Part shown: positions 7,594-13,370 of the stretch, one piece after another
Layout of the letters: the number at the start of each line of letters is the position of its first letter
How positions within the stretch are numbered: the stretch's first letter is position 1
IMG/VR virus record: IMGVR_UViG_3300042356_000859
Coordinates: 1-23,524 of that record
Source: a virus
Direction: 5' to 3' (one strand)
DNA length: 23,524 nucleotides
Notes under the pieces: generated by a model
The model's input: only the letters and a program-made list of their open reading frames with translations
What the model was told of the DNA's origin: nothing
The model's database searches: none
Made by a program: the position numbers and the translations under genes

Positions 7594-7958
7594 GACAGGC
7601 TCCTGCTCATGACGCGCTTGACCTGGCCGAGCTCTTTGCGCAGCGCCTTACGGCGCTGAATCAGCAGGTGGGCCTCGTAGCAATGGCAGCACTCCGCGCC
7701 GTGCTCTTCTGCATCGATGTCGTGGAAGGTCACGCGGCCGTATTCGCCGACCTCTGGCTTGTACCAGTGGGTCAGGTGAACATCGAGCTCGCGGCCCTTG
7801 TTGTCAAGCTCGAAGATCTGTTCGAGATTGTCCTGGCGCTTGCCAGAGATGCCTTTGCACTGCAGCAGGCGGTCTCCGATGTTGCGGCCTGTGTCTTTGA
7901 GGTCGCGGTTCAAGCGCGCATAGCGATGCACCAGCTCGAGGGCTCTTTCTGGCGTCAT
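7590..7958 (-). CDS. Hypothetical helical protein, 122 aa
   Basis: 122 residues from the ATG at 7958 (MTPERALELVHRYARLNRDLKD). It is mostly helical and charged, with a central HLTHWYKPEVGEYG and ECCHCYEAH. The latter Cys/His group may bind metal. The C-terminus is basic. No family is recognised. Start choice is fixed by the 4-nt overlap with the previous stop. The longer upstream reading frame shadows that gene. Confidence 0.6.
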   Translation of the reverse strand: MTPERALELVHRYARLNRDLKDTGRNIGDRLLQCKGISGKRQDNLEQIFELDNKGRELDVHLTHWYKPEVGEYGRVTFHDIDAEEHGAECCHCYEAHLLIQRRKALRKELGQVKRVMSRSLS

Positions 7959-8131
7959 GCGGACTCCAAGCGTTTTTTGGCTTTGACGACGCACTCGTTG
8001 CAGATGTGCTTGTCGATGCCGTTGCTAATCATGTGCCGGACCTGGCTCTCGGCCTTGCCGCAGAAAGAGCACTTGGTCTCCTGCTTTGGCTTCTCGGGTG
8101 GCGCGTCGAATGGAATGACGTTATCGGTCAT
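7955..8131 (-). CDS. Free-standing ClpX-type zinc-binding domain
   Basis: 58 residues. CSFCGKAESQVRHMI (C21, C24) and HICNECV (C44, C47) match the four-cysteine zinc-binding domain at the N-terminus of ClpX. A ~20-residue leader precedes it and a short basic helix follows. No ATPase part is present. In ClpX this domain dimerises and binds adaptors and some substrates, so a lone copy could compete for host ClpX partners. That role is inference. The start is the ATG at 8131, overlapping the stop of the broken gene upstream. Confidence 0.7.
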   Translation of the reverse strand: MTDNVIPFDAPPEKPKQETKCSFCGKAESQVRHMISNGIDKHICNECVVKAKKRLESA

Positions 8132-8195
8132 GCGTCCCTCGCTTCCAGCATGGCGTCTGCAACTTTGTAGGCCCACCTGTGTTTATATCGCTCAT
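8128..8195 (-). pseudogene. Tiny gene out of frame after its start
   Basis: The ATG at 8195 has a good RBS (AGGAG, 8 nt upstream) and overlaps the previous stop (ATGA), but its own frame gives an unlikely 24-residue peptide. The frame that looks real, ERYKHRWAYKVADAMLEARD, lies in another phase and ends at 8128 with an ATGA overlap to the next gene. Adding one base just after ATG-AG would join start and body into a protein of about 23 residues. Either one base has been lost (mutation or sequencing error) or the body is read through from upstream. Confidence 0.5.
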
Positions 8196-8395
8196 GACAC
8201 CCACTCCTGACCCACGCTACACCAAGTGACCTGCTCGGCGTCCAAGATGATGTTGCCGTGGACCACCTCTTGAACTGGGTGGCCTGTGCGGTAGAAAGCA
8301 GACGGATCAAAGGCCGTCAGTGTCTCGGTGGGGTCCAGAACAACCGTGACTTCACGCTTGCCCTGGCGATTGATCTTTTCCTTGATGACTTTCAT
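8192..8395 (-). CDS. Hypothetical protein, 67 aa
   Basis: 67 residues: a basic start (MKVIKEKINRQGKREVTVVL), then alternating beta-like segments (FYRTGHPVQEVVHGNIILD) and an aromatic, acidic end (VTWCSVGQEWVS). No family is recognised. Its ATG and stop both overlap their neighbours by 4 nt, which strongly supports translation in this frame. Confidence 0.55.
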   Translation of the reverse strand: MKVIKEKINRQGKREVTVVLDPTETLTAFDPSAFYRTGHPVQEVVHGNIILDAEQVTWCSVGQEWVS

Positions 8396-8790
8396 GCTGC
8401 ATGTTCTTTCTGCTCCGTGGCGTTGCTTTCTGTGATGAAGCTCAGATCAAGGCCGCGGGCAAAGAAGCCGTACTTCTTTTCAATCGCTGCTTCGATCTCC
8501 TTCTTGATGGTGCTGGCGCGCTTGGTCTTCTCGGTGTACAGCGAGTACGCGACGCGAGTGCCCCAAACGGTGTTGTTGGCGTGCAGACTGATGCTTGGCT
8601 TGTCCAGGCATGCGTCCCAGTCGCACTTCTCTTTCCGAATCGAGGTAAAACCGTAGTCGTTGATGGCGATGTACTTGTCGTTCTCGCCGATGACGTCGAA
8701 TGCCTTGACCTCGAACTTCTTGGCGCGCCCGATGATCCCGGGGTTCGCTGGGTCGGCGACCTCGACCTGGTAGTGATTGATCTTTTTCAT
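8392..8790 (-). CDS. Hypothetical protein, 132 aa
   Basis: 132 residues beginning MKKINHYQVEVADPANPG, with mixed beta/alpha character. A central KCDWDACLDKPSISLH is followed by a Lys/Glu-rich helix (TIKKEIEAAIEKKYGFF). No family is recognised. It is one of the larger proteins of the minus-strand block. The ATG at 8790 overlaps the previous stop. Confidence 0.6.
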   Translation of the reverse strand: MKKINHYQVEVADPANPGIIGRAKKFEVKAFDVIGENDKYIAINDYGFTSIRKEKCDWDACLDKPSISLHANNTVWGTRVAYSLYTEKTKRASTIKKEIEAAIEKKYGFFARGLDLSFITESNATEQKEHAA

Positions 8791-9026
8791 GGCTTTGGCT
8801 CCTCGGCCAGGCCTTGCCAGCTCTTGTTCTGCCAGGCGAACTCGAACTCGGGGCTGGCCGCGGCCTCATCCACTGTGGGATGAGTGCAACCCCAGATACG
8901 ATCGGCTTCATCAAAAAGGCTGTAGCCAAATGCGCCAAGATTGCCGCCCTCGTCGATCTGCTGGGTGGCGTACACACCCGAGCGCACCGGGAGAATGTTT
9001 GCGGGAAATACGGGTGTAAGTTTCAT
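8787..9026 (-). CDS. Hypothetical protein, 79 aa
   Basis: 79 residues (MKLTPVFPANILPVRSGVYA...FAWQNKSWQGLAEEPKP). The sequence is acidic and rich in Trp and Phe. The segment around PVRSGVYATQQIDEGG followed by a GAFGYSLFD-type stretch looks like a small beta fold, seen in phage proteins of unknown function. The start ATG at 9026 lies four bases inside the preceding gene. Confidence 0.6.
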   Translation of the reverse strand: MKLTPVFPANILPVRSGVYATQQIDEGGNLGAFGYSLFDEADRIWGCTHPTVDEAAASPEFEFAWQNKSWQGLAEEPKP

Positions 9027-9214
9027 TTGCGTGCCTTCTTTTTGTAGGCGGTTTCAATGGTGTCGCGCAGCCAGACCGAGATGCCGCAGTTGGCGGCCAA
9101 CTCATCCAGCATCTGCTTGTGCAGTGGCGTGACGGCGGCGTTGATGCGCTCGGTGCAGCCGGCCGCGCCATCAAGGGCGGGGCGGCCTGGCGATCGCTTC
9201 TTTTCTGTCTTCAT
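9023..9214 (-). CDS. Possible ribbon-helix-helix regulator
   Basis: 63 residues. A basic N-terminus with SPGRPAL is followed by TERINAAVTPLHKQMLDELA and GISVWLRDTIETAYKKK. This strand-helix-helix pattern resembles ribbon-helix-helix repressors. It would bind DNA as a dimer. The assignment rests on pattern only. It sits beside two other small HTH proteins, which may indicate a regulatory subcluster. It overlaps both neighbours by 4 nt. Confidence 0.5.
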   Translation of the reverse strand: MKTEKKRSPGRPALDGAAGCTERINAAVTPLHKQMLDELAANCGISVWLRDTIETAYKKKARK

Positions 9215-9417
9215 GCGGTCTCGCTTTCTTTGAGGTAGTACTGGGCCACGGTCTTGCTGTTTGGGAGGTCCAGGTTTTTTGTTTCAATGTCGTAGCCCTG
9301 TGCGCGCAGATCCTTGATGCGTGCGGCCAGGCGAAAGCAGCCGTAGTTGTTGAGCGCTTCAATCGCGGAGATGGGCCCGCGCTTGAGGTGGGCGAGGATT
9401 TCGTCGCACTGACTCAT
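9211..9417 (-). CDS. HTH_39-type helix-turn-helix protein
   Basis: 68 residues. QCDEILAHLKRGPISAIEAL then RLAARIKDLRAQGYDIETK is the signature of the small phage helix-turn-helix family HTH_39, and the length is normal. It probably binds DNA, perhaps as a local regulator. The ATG at 9417 overlaps the stop of the LuxR-like gene. Confidence 0.75.
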   Translation of the reverse strand: MSQCDEILAHLKRGPISAIEALNNYGCFRLAARIKDLRAQGYDIETKNLDLPNSKTVAQYYLKESETA

Positions 9418-9743
9418 GCCGCGACGCCTTTCATGTTTTGGTAGGCCACGCCCAGTGCGGCGAGTTCAGATGTGATTGACCCCGTGGTAGATGCCGCCGC
9501 CAGAAGAGCTCCGGCGGCAACCACGAGGGCGTCAATCCCGGCGGCCGGGCGATTTGCGCGCCACCAGGCCAGGGCTTGTGTGCGGCTGGCCACGCCGATG
9601 CGCTGATACATGCGCCACATATGGACCTTGACGGTGTGCTCGCTGATGTCAAGTTGCTTGGATATGTCTCGATTTGACATGCCGGACTCGATCATTCCGA
9701 GGAGCTGCTTCATGCGCTTGGTGAGCTTGACGGGGGCTGTCAT
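9414..9743 (-). CDS. Solo LuxR/GerE-type HTH regulator
   Basis: 109 residues. The N-terminal ~65 residues are a GerE-type DNA-binding domain (LTKRMKQLLGMIESGMSNRDISKQL..SEHTVKVHMWRMYQRIGV). No receiver or autoinducer domain precedes it. The remaining ~45 residues are Ala/Gly-rich and hydrophobic (ALVVAAGALLAAAS), possibly a dimerisation or membrane-interacting tail. It is a candidate transcription factor for phage or host promoters. Confidence 0.8.
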   Translation of the reverse strand: MTAPVKLTKRMKQLLGMIESGMSNRDISKQLDISEHTVKVHMWRMYQRIGVASRTQALAWWRANRPAAGIDALVVAAGALLAAASTTGSITSELAALGVAYQNMKGVAA

Positions 9744-10123
9744 GCGGCCTCCTTCAGCAGTTCGTAGAAAGCAGGGCGCTTGAAGTGCTCGATCTTGAAG
9801 CCGCCCCGGCGATCGGCCTCGGGGCCAACCAGGCGGCCTTCACCATCGCTGAACAGCACGGCGACGCAGTCTTGGTTGAAGTCGCGCGCGATCTGATTCA
9901 GGGCGTTGAGGACGATGTTCTTTTGCGCGTTGAACTCGAACGCGATGACGGCCGTGTGCTCGGTGGCCTGGCCGTCCGGGCCCTCGTATGAGGCCTCGCG
10001 AACCTCGCCAATGGCGCGCTTGAAGAACTTTCGGACGCCGGCAATGACGACGTTGTAGCGTGCGCCCAGCTCGGCATTGGCGACGCTCTTACTGTCCAGT
10101 TCGACGTTGATGATGGCTTGCAT
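9740..10123 (-). CDS. Hypothetical protein, 127 aa
   Basis: 127 residues from the ATG at 10123, chosen because AGGAG lies 6 nt upstream; an earlier in-frame ATG at 10144 lacks this. The protein alternates strands and helices (IINVELDSKSVANAELG, HTAVIAFEFNAQKN, DCVAVLFSDGEGRLVGP) like a small alpha/beta domain. No family is recognised. It is separated from the upstream gene by a gap holding a hairpin. Confidence 0.6.
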   Translation of the reverse strand: MQAIINVELDSKSVANAELGARYNVVIAGVRKFFKRAIGEVREASYEGPDGQATEHTAVIAFEFNAQKNIVLNALNQIARDFNQDCVAVLFSDGEGRLVGPEADRRGGFKIEHFKRPAFYELLKEAA

Positions 10124-10159
10124 GTGAAACTCCTGTTGCTTCAAAAACCGTTTGTTGCT

Positions 10160-10183
10160 GGCCGGGCCAAAAAAAGCCCGGCC
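10160..10183. other. Intercistronic hairpin with A/T loop
   Basis: GGCCGGGC (10160-10167) pairs with GCCCGGCC (10176-10183) around an 8-nt loop containing seven A residues (seven U in the minus-strand transcript). There is no U-run after the stem, so it is not a standard terminator. Between a promoter-proximal gene and the rest of its unit, it may stabilise RNA or trim expression. Confidence 0.5.
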
Positions 10184-10190
10184 ATTCCGA

Positions 10191-10421
10191 TTAGGCGGCG
10201 ACCTGCTCGGGGTCGTGCAGGGTGGTGCGGTTGCCAGGGCCAGAGTTGGTCCAGGCGATGGCCGCGGCGTTGCGGTCGGCTTCGTTGCCGAAGTCGGCCC
10301 AGCTGTGGAAGTTCAGGCCGCTGTACTTGGCCAAGCCGAACTTGCCGGCGTCGCGGGTTTTGATGGAGTGCTCTTCGACTGCTTTGGCGTTGAGATTGGT
10401 GATAACTGAAAGATCCTGCAT
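10191..10421 (-). CDS. Promoter-proximal hypothetical protein, 76 aa
   Basis: 76 residues (MQDLSVITNLNAKAVEEHSI...LHDPEQVAA). The N-terminus is hydrophilic, and the centre (FGLAKYSGLNFHSW) is aromatic. No family is recognised. The start is the ATG at 10421 with AAGGA upstream. It is the first gene after the promoter at 10479-10506 and is followed by a hairpin, an arrangement suited to high expression. Confidence 0.65.
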   Translation of the reverse strand: MQDLSVITNLNAKAVEEHSIKTRDAGKFGLAKYSGLNFHSWADFGNEADRNAAAIAWTNSGPGNRTTLHDPEQVAA

Positions 10422-10478
10422 GGTGTTTCCTTGATGCTGTTTAACTGCGCCTCCAACGGAATGTTGTCGACGGAATGA

Positions 10479-10519
10479 ATTGTTGCACAAAAACAAGATG
10501 TTGCAAATGTTGCGCAACA
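10479..10519 (-). promoter_or_regulatory. Minus-strand promoter C with palindromic box
   Basis: Read on the minus strand: TTGCAA (10501-10506), 16-bp spacer with CATCTTGTTTTTG, AACAAT (10479-10484). A 12-bp perfect palindrome TGTTGCGCAACA (10508-10519) lies just upstream of the -35. The architecture matches the promoters at 12636-12664 and 14840-14868. It probably drives the unit from 10421 down to 5431. Confidence 0.6.
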
Positions 10520-10543
10520 ATAACCTTCAATTGTGGTGGGGTA

Positions 10544-10870
10544 TTACCGGATAAGTGAGGCGAATGGGTTGAGGTGCCTGCGCGTCTTGTGCAGGCGCAC
10601 GCGGCTGACTTTGGTGTCGGGTGCTGGCGGCCGAATGGGCTTGAGCACGTCGTCGGGGATTGGGCCTTCCATGAGGTGGCAAACCTGGCCCAGGATGTTG
10701 CGGTAGGTGATCAGGCCCTTTGCTCGACAGATCCAGACCTGGCCGCCATGCATCAGGGTGATACCGGTCTTGCCGCGGTCGTCGGCCTCGAGCACATCGA
10801 CAAAAAGGCCGATGTTCTCGGGGATGTCGCTGGCGATGATCACGGCCAGGTCGCCTGGTTTTACGTTCAT
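10544..10870 (-). CDS. Hypothetical protein, 108 aa
   Basis: 108 residues. The opening MNVKPGDLAVIIASDIPENIGLFVDVLEA resembles a small SH3/KOW-like barrel. The later GGQVWICRAKGLITYRN fits further strands, and the C-terminus is basic (SRVRLHKTRRH). It may bind nucleic acid. No named family is recognised. Its start overlaps the homing endonuclease stop by 4 nt. Confidence 0.6.
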   Translation of the reverse strand: MNVKPGDLAVIIASDIPENIGLFVDVLEADDRGKTGITLMHGGQVWICRAKGLITYRNILGQVCHLMEGPIPDDVLKPIRPPAPDTKVSRVRLHKTRRHLNPFASLIR

Positions 10871-11697
10871 GCAGCCTCCTTTTGTGCTGAATTTGCTCTG
10901 CGTTTTGCTGCGTCGCTAAGTTTTTGGCGATGCTCTTCTGTAAAAATTCGAGCCCTCATTGAGGCTCGAACCTTTTCCCTGTGCTCGGGGTCTTCCCACT
11001 TTTTGCGCAGGCCTTCTGATACCGCGGCGCGCTGCTCATCCGTAAAACTTCTTCCTTTTGTCGCGGCCACCGCCTTTTGAAAAGCATCTTTTGATGGCCG
11101 CTGGCCTCTTGTTTTTGCCGAAATCCGTAGCGCTTCCTTGTGCTCGGCGCTTTTTGGCTTCCCCTTTTTCGAACGACTCAGCGCCTCCTTGTGCGAATCG
11201 GATAACGGAATGCCGGAGTGTCTGTCAGATACCTTTTGGCGGACCTCTTTGCTGGCCATGGCGGCCTTGGTTCTTTCGCTGATTTTTTTTCTGACATCTG
11301 GATTTGACATCGCCAGCAAGACCGCAGCCCTGTGTTTCTCCCTGTGAGCGTCATCCTTAAAAAGCAATGTTGATCTGACTCGCAGCGAATCTATCTGCGC
11401 TTCCGACAGGACCAGTCCGGATGCGCCCTCTCCGCCATCCGTGAGGTTGCAGATTGAGAGTGATTGGCGCGCCAGGATGAGCTCCTTCTCTACCTCGAAT
11501 GCCCACCATTCCTGCATGCCGGATTGGACTATCTCCACCAAAACCCCGTGCTTGTTTGCAATGGCGTGCCATTTCCTGTTGCGAGATGTGTTCTTCCACG
11601 CGCGGGGGGCGCTGCCTTTTCCAATGTAGAAGATTGAGTTGTTGGTTTTTCTTCGGTGGACGTACACGTAGAACTCCTTTGGCGCCTTACTTTTCAT
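10867..11697 (-). CDS. GIY-YIG homing endonuclease with NUMOD3 repeats
   Basis: 276 residues. The N-terminal ~95 residues are a GIY-YIG nuclease: YVYVHRRK, then FYIGKG, a catalytic-type Glu in FEVEKELI, and CNLTDGGEG. The rest holds several NUMOD3-like helix repeats (for example SDSHKEALSRSKKGKPKS, TDEQRAAVSEGLRKKW, TEEHRQKLSDAAKRR) used for site-specific DNA binding. It looks intact and free-standing, not inside an intron. Base composition is less GC-rich than its neighbours, a sign of transfer. The start is the ATG at 11697 with AAAGG upstream, and it has a TATAAT element of its own. Confidence 0.9.
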   Translation of the reverse strand: MKSKAPKEFYVYVHRRKTNNSIFYIGKGSAPRAWKNTSRNRKWHAIANKHGVLVEIVQSGMQEWWAFEVEKELILARQSLSICNLTDGGEGASGLVLSEAQIDSLRVRSTLLFKDDAHREKHRAAVLLAMSNPDVRKKISERTKAAMASKEVRQKVSDRHSGIPLSDSHKEALSRSKKGKPKSAEHKEALRISAKTRGQRPSKDAFQKAVAATKGRSFTDEQRAAVSEGLRKKWEDPEHREKVRASMRARIFTEEHRQKLSDAAKRRANSAQKEAA

Positions 11698-11732
11698 TGA
11701 TAAACCTTTGTTGCTGCAGACAAACAAAATGT

Positions 11733-11738
11733 ATTATA
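11733..11738 (-). promoter_or_regulatory. -10 element before homing endonuclease
   Basis: A perfect TATAAT on the minus strand lies 36 nt upstream of the endonuclease start and overlaps the stop codon of the preceding gene. No clear -35 is seen. An ACATTTTGTTTGT element like those in other promoter gaps follows it. Confidence 0.4.
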
Positions 11739-11940
11739 ACCAACAACCCCCTTCCGAGTCGTCAGAGGGGAGGTGCTGAATCACTGGCTCGCCGTTATGC
11801 AAGGAGACCTGGGCGATGCCGAGGCCTCGCAGCACGGCCTCTTCGATCGCCTCGTGGTAATGGTGCATCCAGGTGGCGCCGTATTTTTCTGTGAGCTCGC
11901 CTCGGATCTGGCTGGCGTGCTCGGGTGTGATGATGGGCGT
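11734..11940 (-). CDS. Small protein with ACG in place of ATG
   Basis: 68 codons reading PIITPEHASQIRGEL, then EKYGATWMHHYHEAIEEAV and a tail ending SEGGCWL. The frame is convincingly protein-like (codon use, helical core). It has no ATG, GTG or TTG before the coding body. A stop (TAG) lies four codons upstream of an ACG at 11940-11938, and that ACG sits 6 nt after a good AGGAG (11947-11951). ACG therefore either initiates weakly or is a T-to-C mutated ATG. The family is unknown. Its stop overlaps the TATAAT of the next gene. Confidence 0.65.
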   Translation of the reverse strand, partial: TPIITPEHASQIRGELTEKYGATWMHHYHEAIEEAVLRGLGIAQVSLHNGEPVIQHLPSDDSEGGCWL

Positions 11941-11969
11941 GTAAAACTCCTAAGGTTGGTGGTGAAAAA

Positions 11970-12236
11970 TCAGATGCCGTCAGTGATGACGGAGGCGGGG
12001 TCGTCGTCAATCCAGACGTCGACGCTGATGCCCAGGTCGGCGAGGTAGTCGCGCTTGGCCTGGCCGGCTGTGCAGTGGACCTCGAGGTCATCCGGCAAGA
12101 TGACAGGGGCAAAGGCTCGACCAGTGCAGATCAGCACGCGGTGGCCAGCCAGGCGAGCGGCCGCAATGAACTGACCCCATAGGGCTGGCTCTGCGGCGTA
12201 GGTGCCGTCGTAGTCGATGGCGAATGTCTGTCGCAT
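11970..12236 (-). CDS. Small HAD-superfamily phosphatase-like protein
   Basis: 88 residues from the ATG at 12236 (GAGGGA upstream). DYDGT (D8xD10) is HAD motif I, the nucleophile site. VLICTGR is motif II, and WIDDDP near the end is motif IV. No cap domain is present. The small size fits phage/bacterial HAD proteins that dephosphorylate nucleotides or sugars. The lysine of motif III may be in GQAKRDYL. It is probably a working minimal phosphatase. The substrate is unknown. Confidence 0.7.
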   Translation of the reverse strand: MRQTFAIDYDGTYAAEPALWGQFIAAARLAGHRVLICTGRAFAPVILPDDLEVHCTAGQAKRDYLADLGISVDVWIDDDPASVITDGI

Positions 12237-12247
12237 AAATCCCTCAA

Positions 12248-12391
12248 TCAAACTGGTTGGCCGTCAATGCTGACGGGGTGGTTGGGGTGAGCCTGGCGGA
12301 TCATCATGGCGCGCAGCATTAGCGCGCCCCATGTGCCGCGGCTGGACATCGGCGTGCCTTTTCGGGTGTGAACCCAGGTCATCGTGTGCAT
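12248..12391 (-). CDS. Hypothetical protein, 47 aa
   Basis: A 47-residue ORF starting MHTMTWVHTRKGTPMSSR and ending SIDGQPV. AAGGAG lies 7-8 nt upstream of the ATG at 12391. It is basic and Met-rich (LMLRAMMIRQAHP). No family is recognised. It fills the gap between two clear genes in the same orientation. Confidence 0.6.
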   Translation of the reverse strand: MHTMTWVHTRKGTPMSSRGTWGALMLRAMMIRQAHPNHPVSIDGQPV

Positions 12392-12403
12392 TGGTCTCTC
12401 TCC

Positions 12404-12604
12404 TTAGGCGGCCACAGGGGCCTGGGTGTTAATGTCATAGACGGTGTGGCCGTCGACCTTGCGGTCAGCGTCGATAAAGGCCTTGGCTGTGTCCAGCGTC
12501 AAGAAGGGCACGAACTGGGTGTAGGGCGCAGCGCCCAGGGGCACGTCAAAAACGCCGCTGCGGTGGCGAATGCCGATGCCGTTGTGATTTGAATAACCGA
12601 CCAT
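12404..12604 (-). CDS. Promoter-proximal hypothetical protein, 66 aa
   Basis: 66 residues (MVGYSNHNGIGIRHRSGVF...TQAPVAA) from the ATG at 12604. It is the first gene after the promoter at 12636-12664, about 30 nt downstream of the -10. The later half (FLTLDTAKAFIDADRKVDG) is helix-like. No family is recognised. Like the first genes of the other two minus-strand units it encodes a short soluble protein. Confidence 0.65.
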   Translation of the reverse strand: MVGYSNHNGIGIRHRSGVFDVPLGAAPYTQFVPFLTLDTAKAFIDADRKVDGHTVYDINTQAPVAA

Positions 12605-12635
12605 TTGTTTCTTCTGTTTGGTTGCTGATGTTCGT

Positions 12636-12664
12636 ATTGTTACGCAACAAACAAAAAGTTGCAA
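12636..12664 (-). promoter_or_regulatory. Minus-strand promoter B
   Basis: TTGCAA (12659-12664), 17-bp spacer containing CTTTTTGTTTGTTGCG, AACAAT (12636-12641), read on the minus strand. The -10 lies in a near-palindromic box, TTGTTACGCAACAA on the plus strand. It follows directly after a terminator-like hairpin (12672-12698), so it starts a new transcription unit. Confidence 0.6.
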
Positions 12665-12671
12665 ACACAGC

Positions 12672-12698
12672 AAAAAAAGACCCTACGAATTTGTGGGG
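12672..12698 (-). terminator. Probable intrinsic terminator
   Basis: On the minus strand CCCCAC (12698-12693) pairs with GTAGGG (12686-12681), one mismatch, 6-nt loop, followed by TCTTTTTTT. The stop codon of the gene ending at 12683 lies in the stem. It would end the upstream minus-strand unit just before promoter B. Confidence 0.6.
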
Positions 12699-12931
12699 CT
12701 TTTCTCTGGCCGCTCCTGGCCGGGTGTCCACTCGAAGTCAGGCCCCCACTCGGCGGCCTCTTCCCGCATCACATCGAAGCACTCGGGGTGCATCTTCACG
12801 GTGCCAGCGTCGCCGCCATTGAAGAACCGGTAGCGCTTGTACTGCTCGCCGGGCTCAATGCGCTGCCAGCACCAGCTGCACATGTGGGGCTTGGCGGCCT
12901 TCTGGGTTGTGGGTTCGGTGCAGTGGCTCAT
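12683..12931 (-). CDS. Small zinc-finger-like phage protein
   Basis: 82 residues. HMCSWCWQRIEPGEQYKRYR and KMHPECFDVMREEA give a CxxC...HxxxC metal site like those of small phage zinc proteins. The C-terminus is Trp/Pro-rich and acidic (EWGPDFEWTPGQ). The function is unknown, and nucleic-acid binding is possible. It is the last gene of its unit, running into a terminator. Confidence 0.65.
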   Translation of the reverse strand: MSHCTEPTTQKAAKPHMCSWCWQRIEPGEQYKRYRFFNGGDAGTVKMHPECFDVMREEAAEWGPDFEWTPGQERPEKSPTNS

Positions 12932-13158
12932 GCTGCACCGCCCGTTGCTTTGGCGATGGCGGCGCGGGCGATTTCAGCCATCCTCCTGCGGTTTTCGGCG
13001 GTGCTGATTTCCCTCAACGCCTCCAGCAATTCAGCATTGACTGAGTGCAGGCGGCGCAGTTCGGCGGCTGCTGCGTGATTTATATGGTCATCAACAAACG
13101 GCGCTGACATATTCAACGCATCAGCCAATCGCAATGCTTCGGGTTGTTGTGTGCTCAT
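12928..13158 (-). CDS. Small helical protein, 76 aa
   Basis: 76 residues (MSTQQPEALRLADAL, then HAAAAELRRLHSVNAELLEALREI). It has helical, leucine-zipper-like character and matches a very common but unnamed type of phage protein. Two starts are possible: ATG 13164 overlaps the previous stop (ATGA) but sits too close to GGAG, while ATG 13158 has GGAGA at 7 nt. The latter is chosen on RBS spacing. Confidence 0.65.
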   Translation of the reverse strand: MSTQQPEALRLADALNMSAPFVDDHINHAAAAELRRLHSVNAELLEALREISTAENRRRMAEIARAAIAKATGGAA

Positions 13159-13160
13159 GT

Positions 13161-13370
13161 TCATTCTCCAATGGTGTCGATGTAGTCATCCAGGACGGAT
13201 GCCCGGGTGAAGTTGGCGCTGTCGCGCTTGAGTTGGATGGCGTCGCTGTTCTGAACAAAAAAGCTCAGGCCAGAGACGACTTCGCGAACGGTGTAGGCGG
13301 TGCCATGGCAGAACTCGACCACGTCGTAGCGCTCGCAGCAGGGGAAGAGGGCGGTGACTTGAAGCATCAT
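13161..13370 (-). CDS. Hypothetical protein, 69 aa
   Basis: 69 residues starting MMLQVTALFPCCERYDVVEF. It is mostly beta-like, with a CC pair and a later SGLSFFVQNSDAIQLKRDS. No family is recognised. The start at 13370 is set by the ATGA overlap with the previous stop. The open frame upstream of it is a shadow. Confidence 0.55.
   Translation of the reverse strand: MMLQVTALFPCCERYDVVEFCHGTAYTVREVVSGLSFFVQNSDAIQLKRDSANFTRASVLDDYIDTIGE

Noticed and set aside
8128-8310. 60-residue ORF starting at 8310
   Set aside because: Its first half is a shadow of the gene 8192-8395. Only the last ~20 residues look real, better explained as a frame-disrupted tiny gene starting at 8195.
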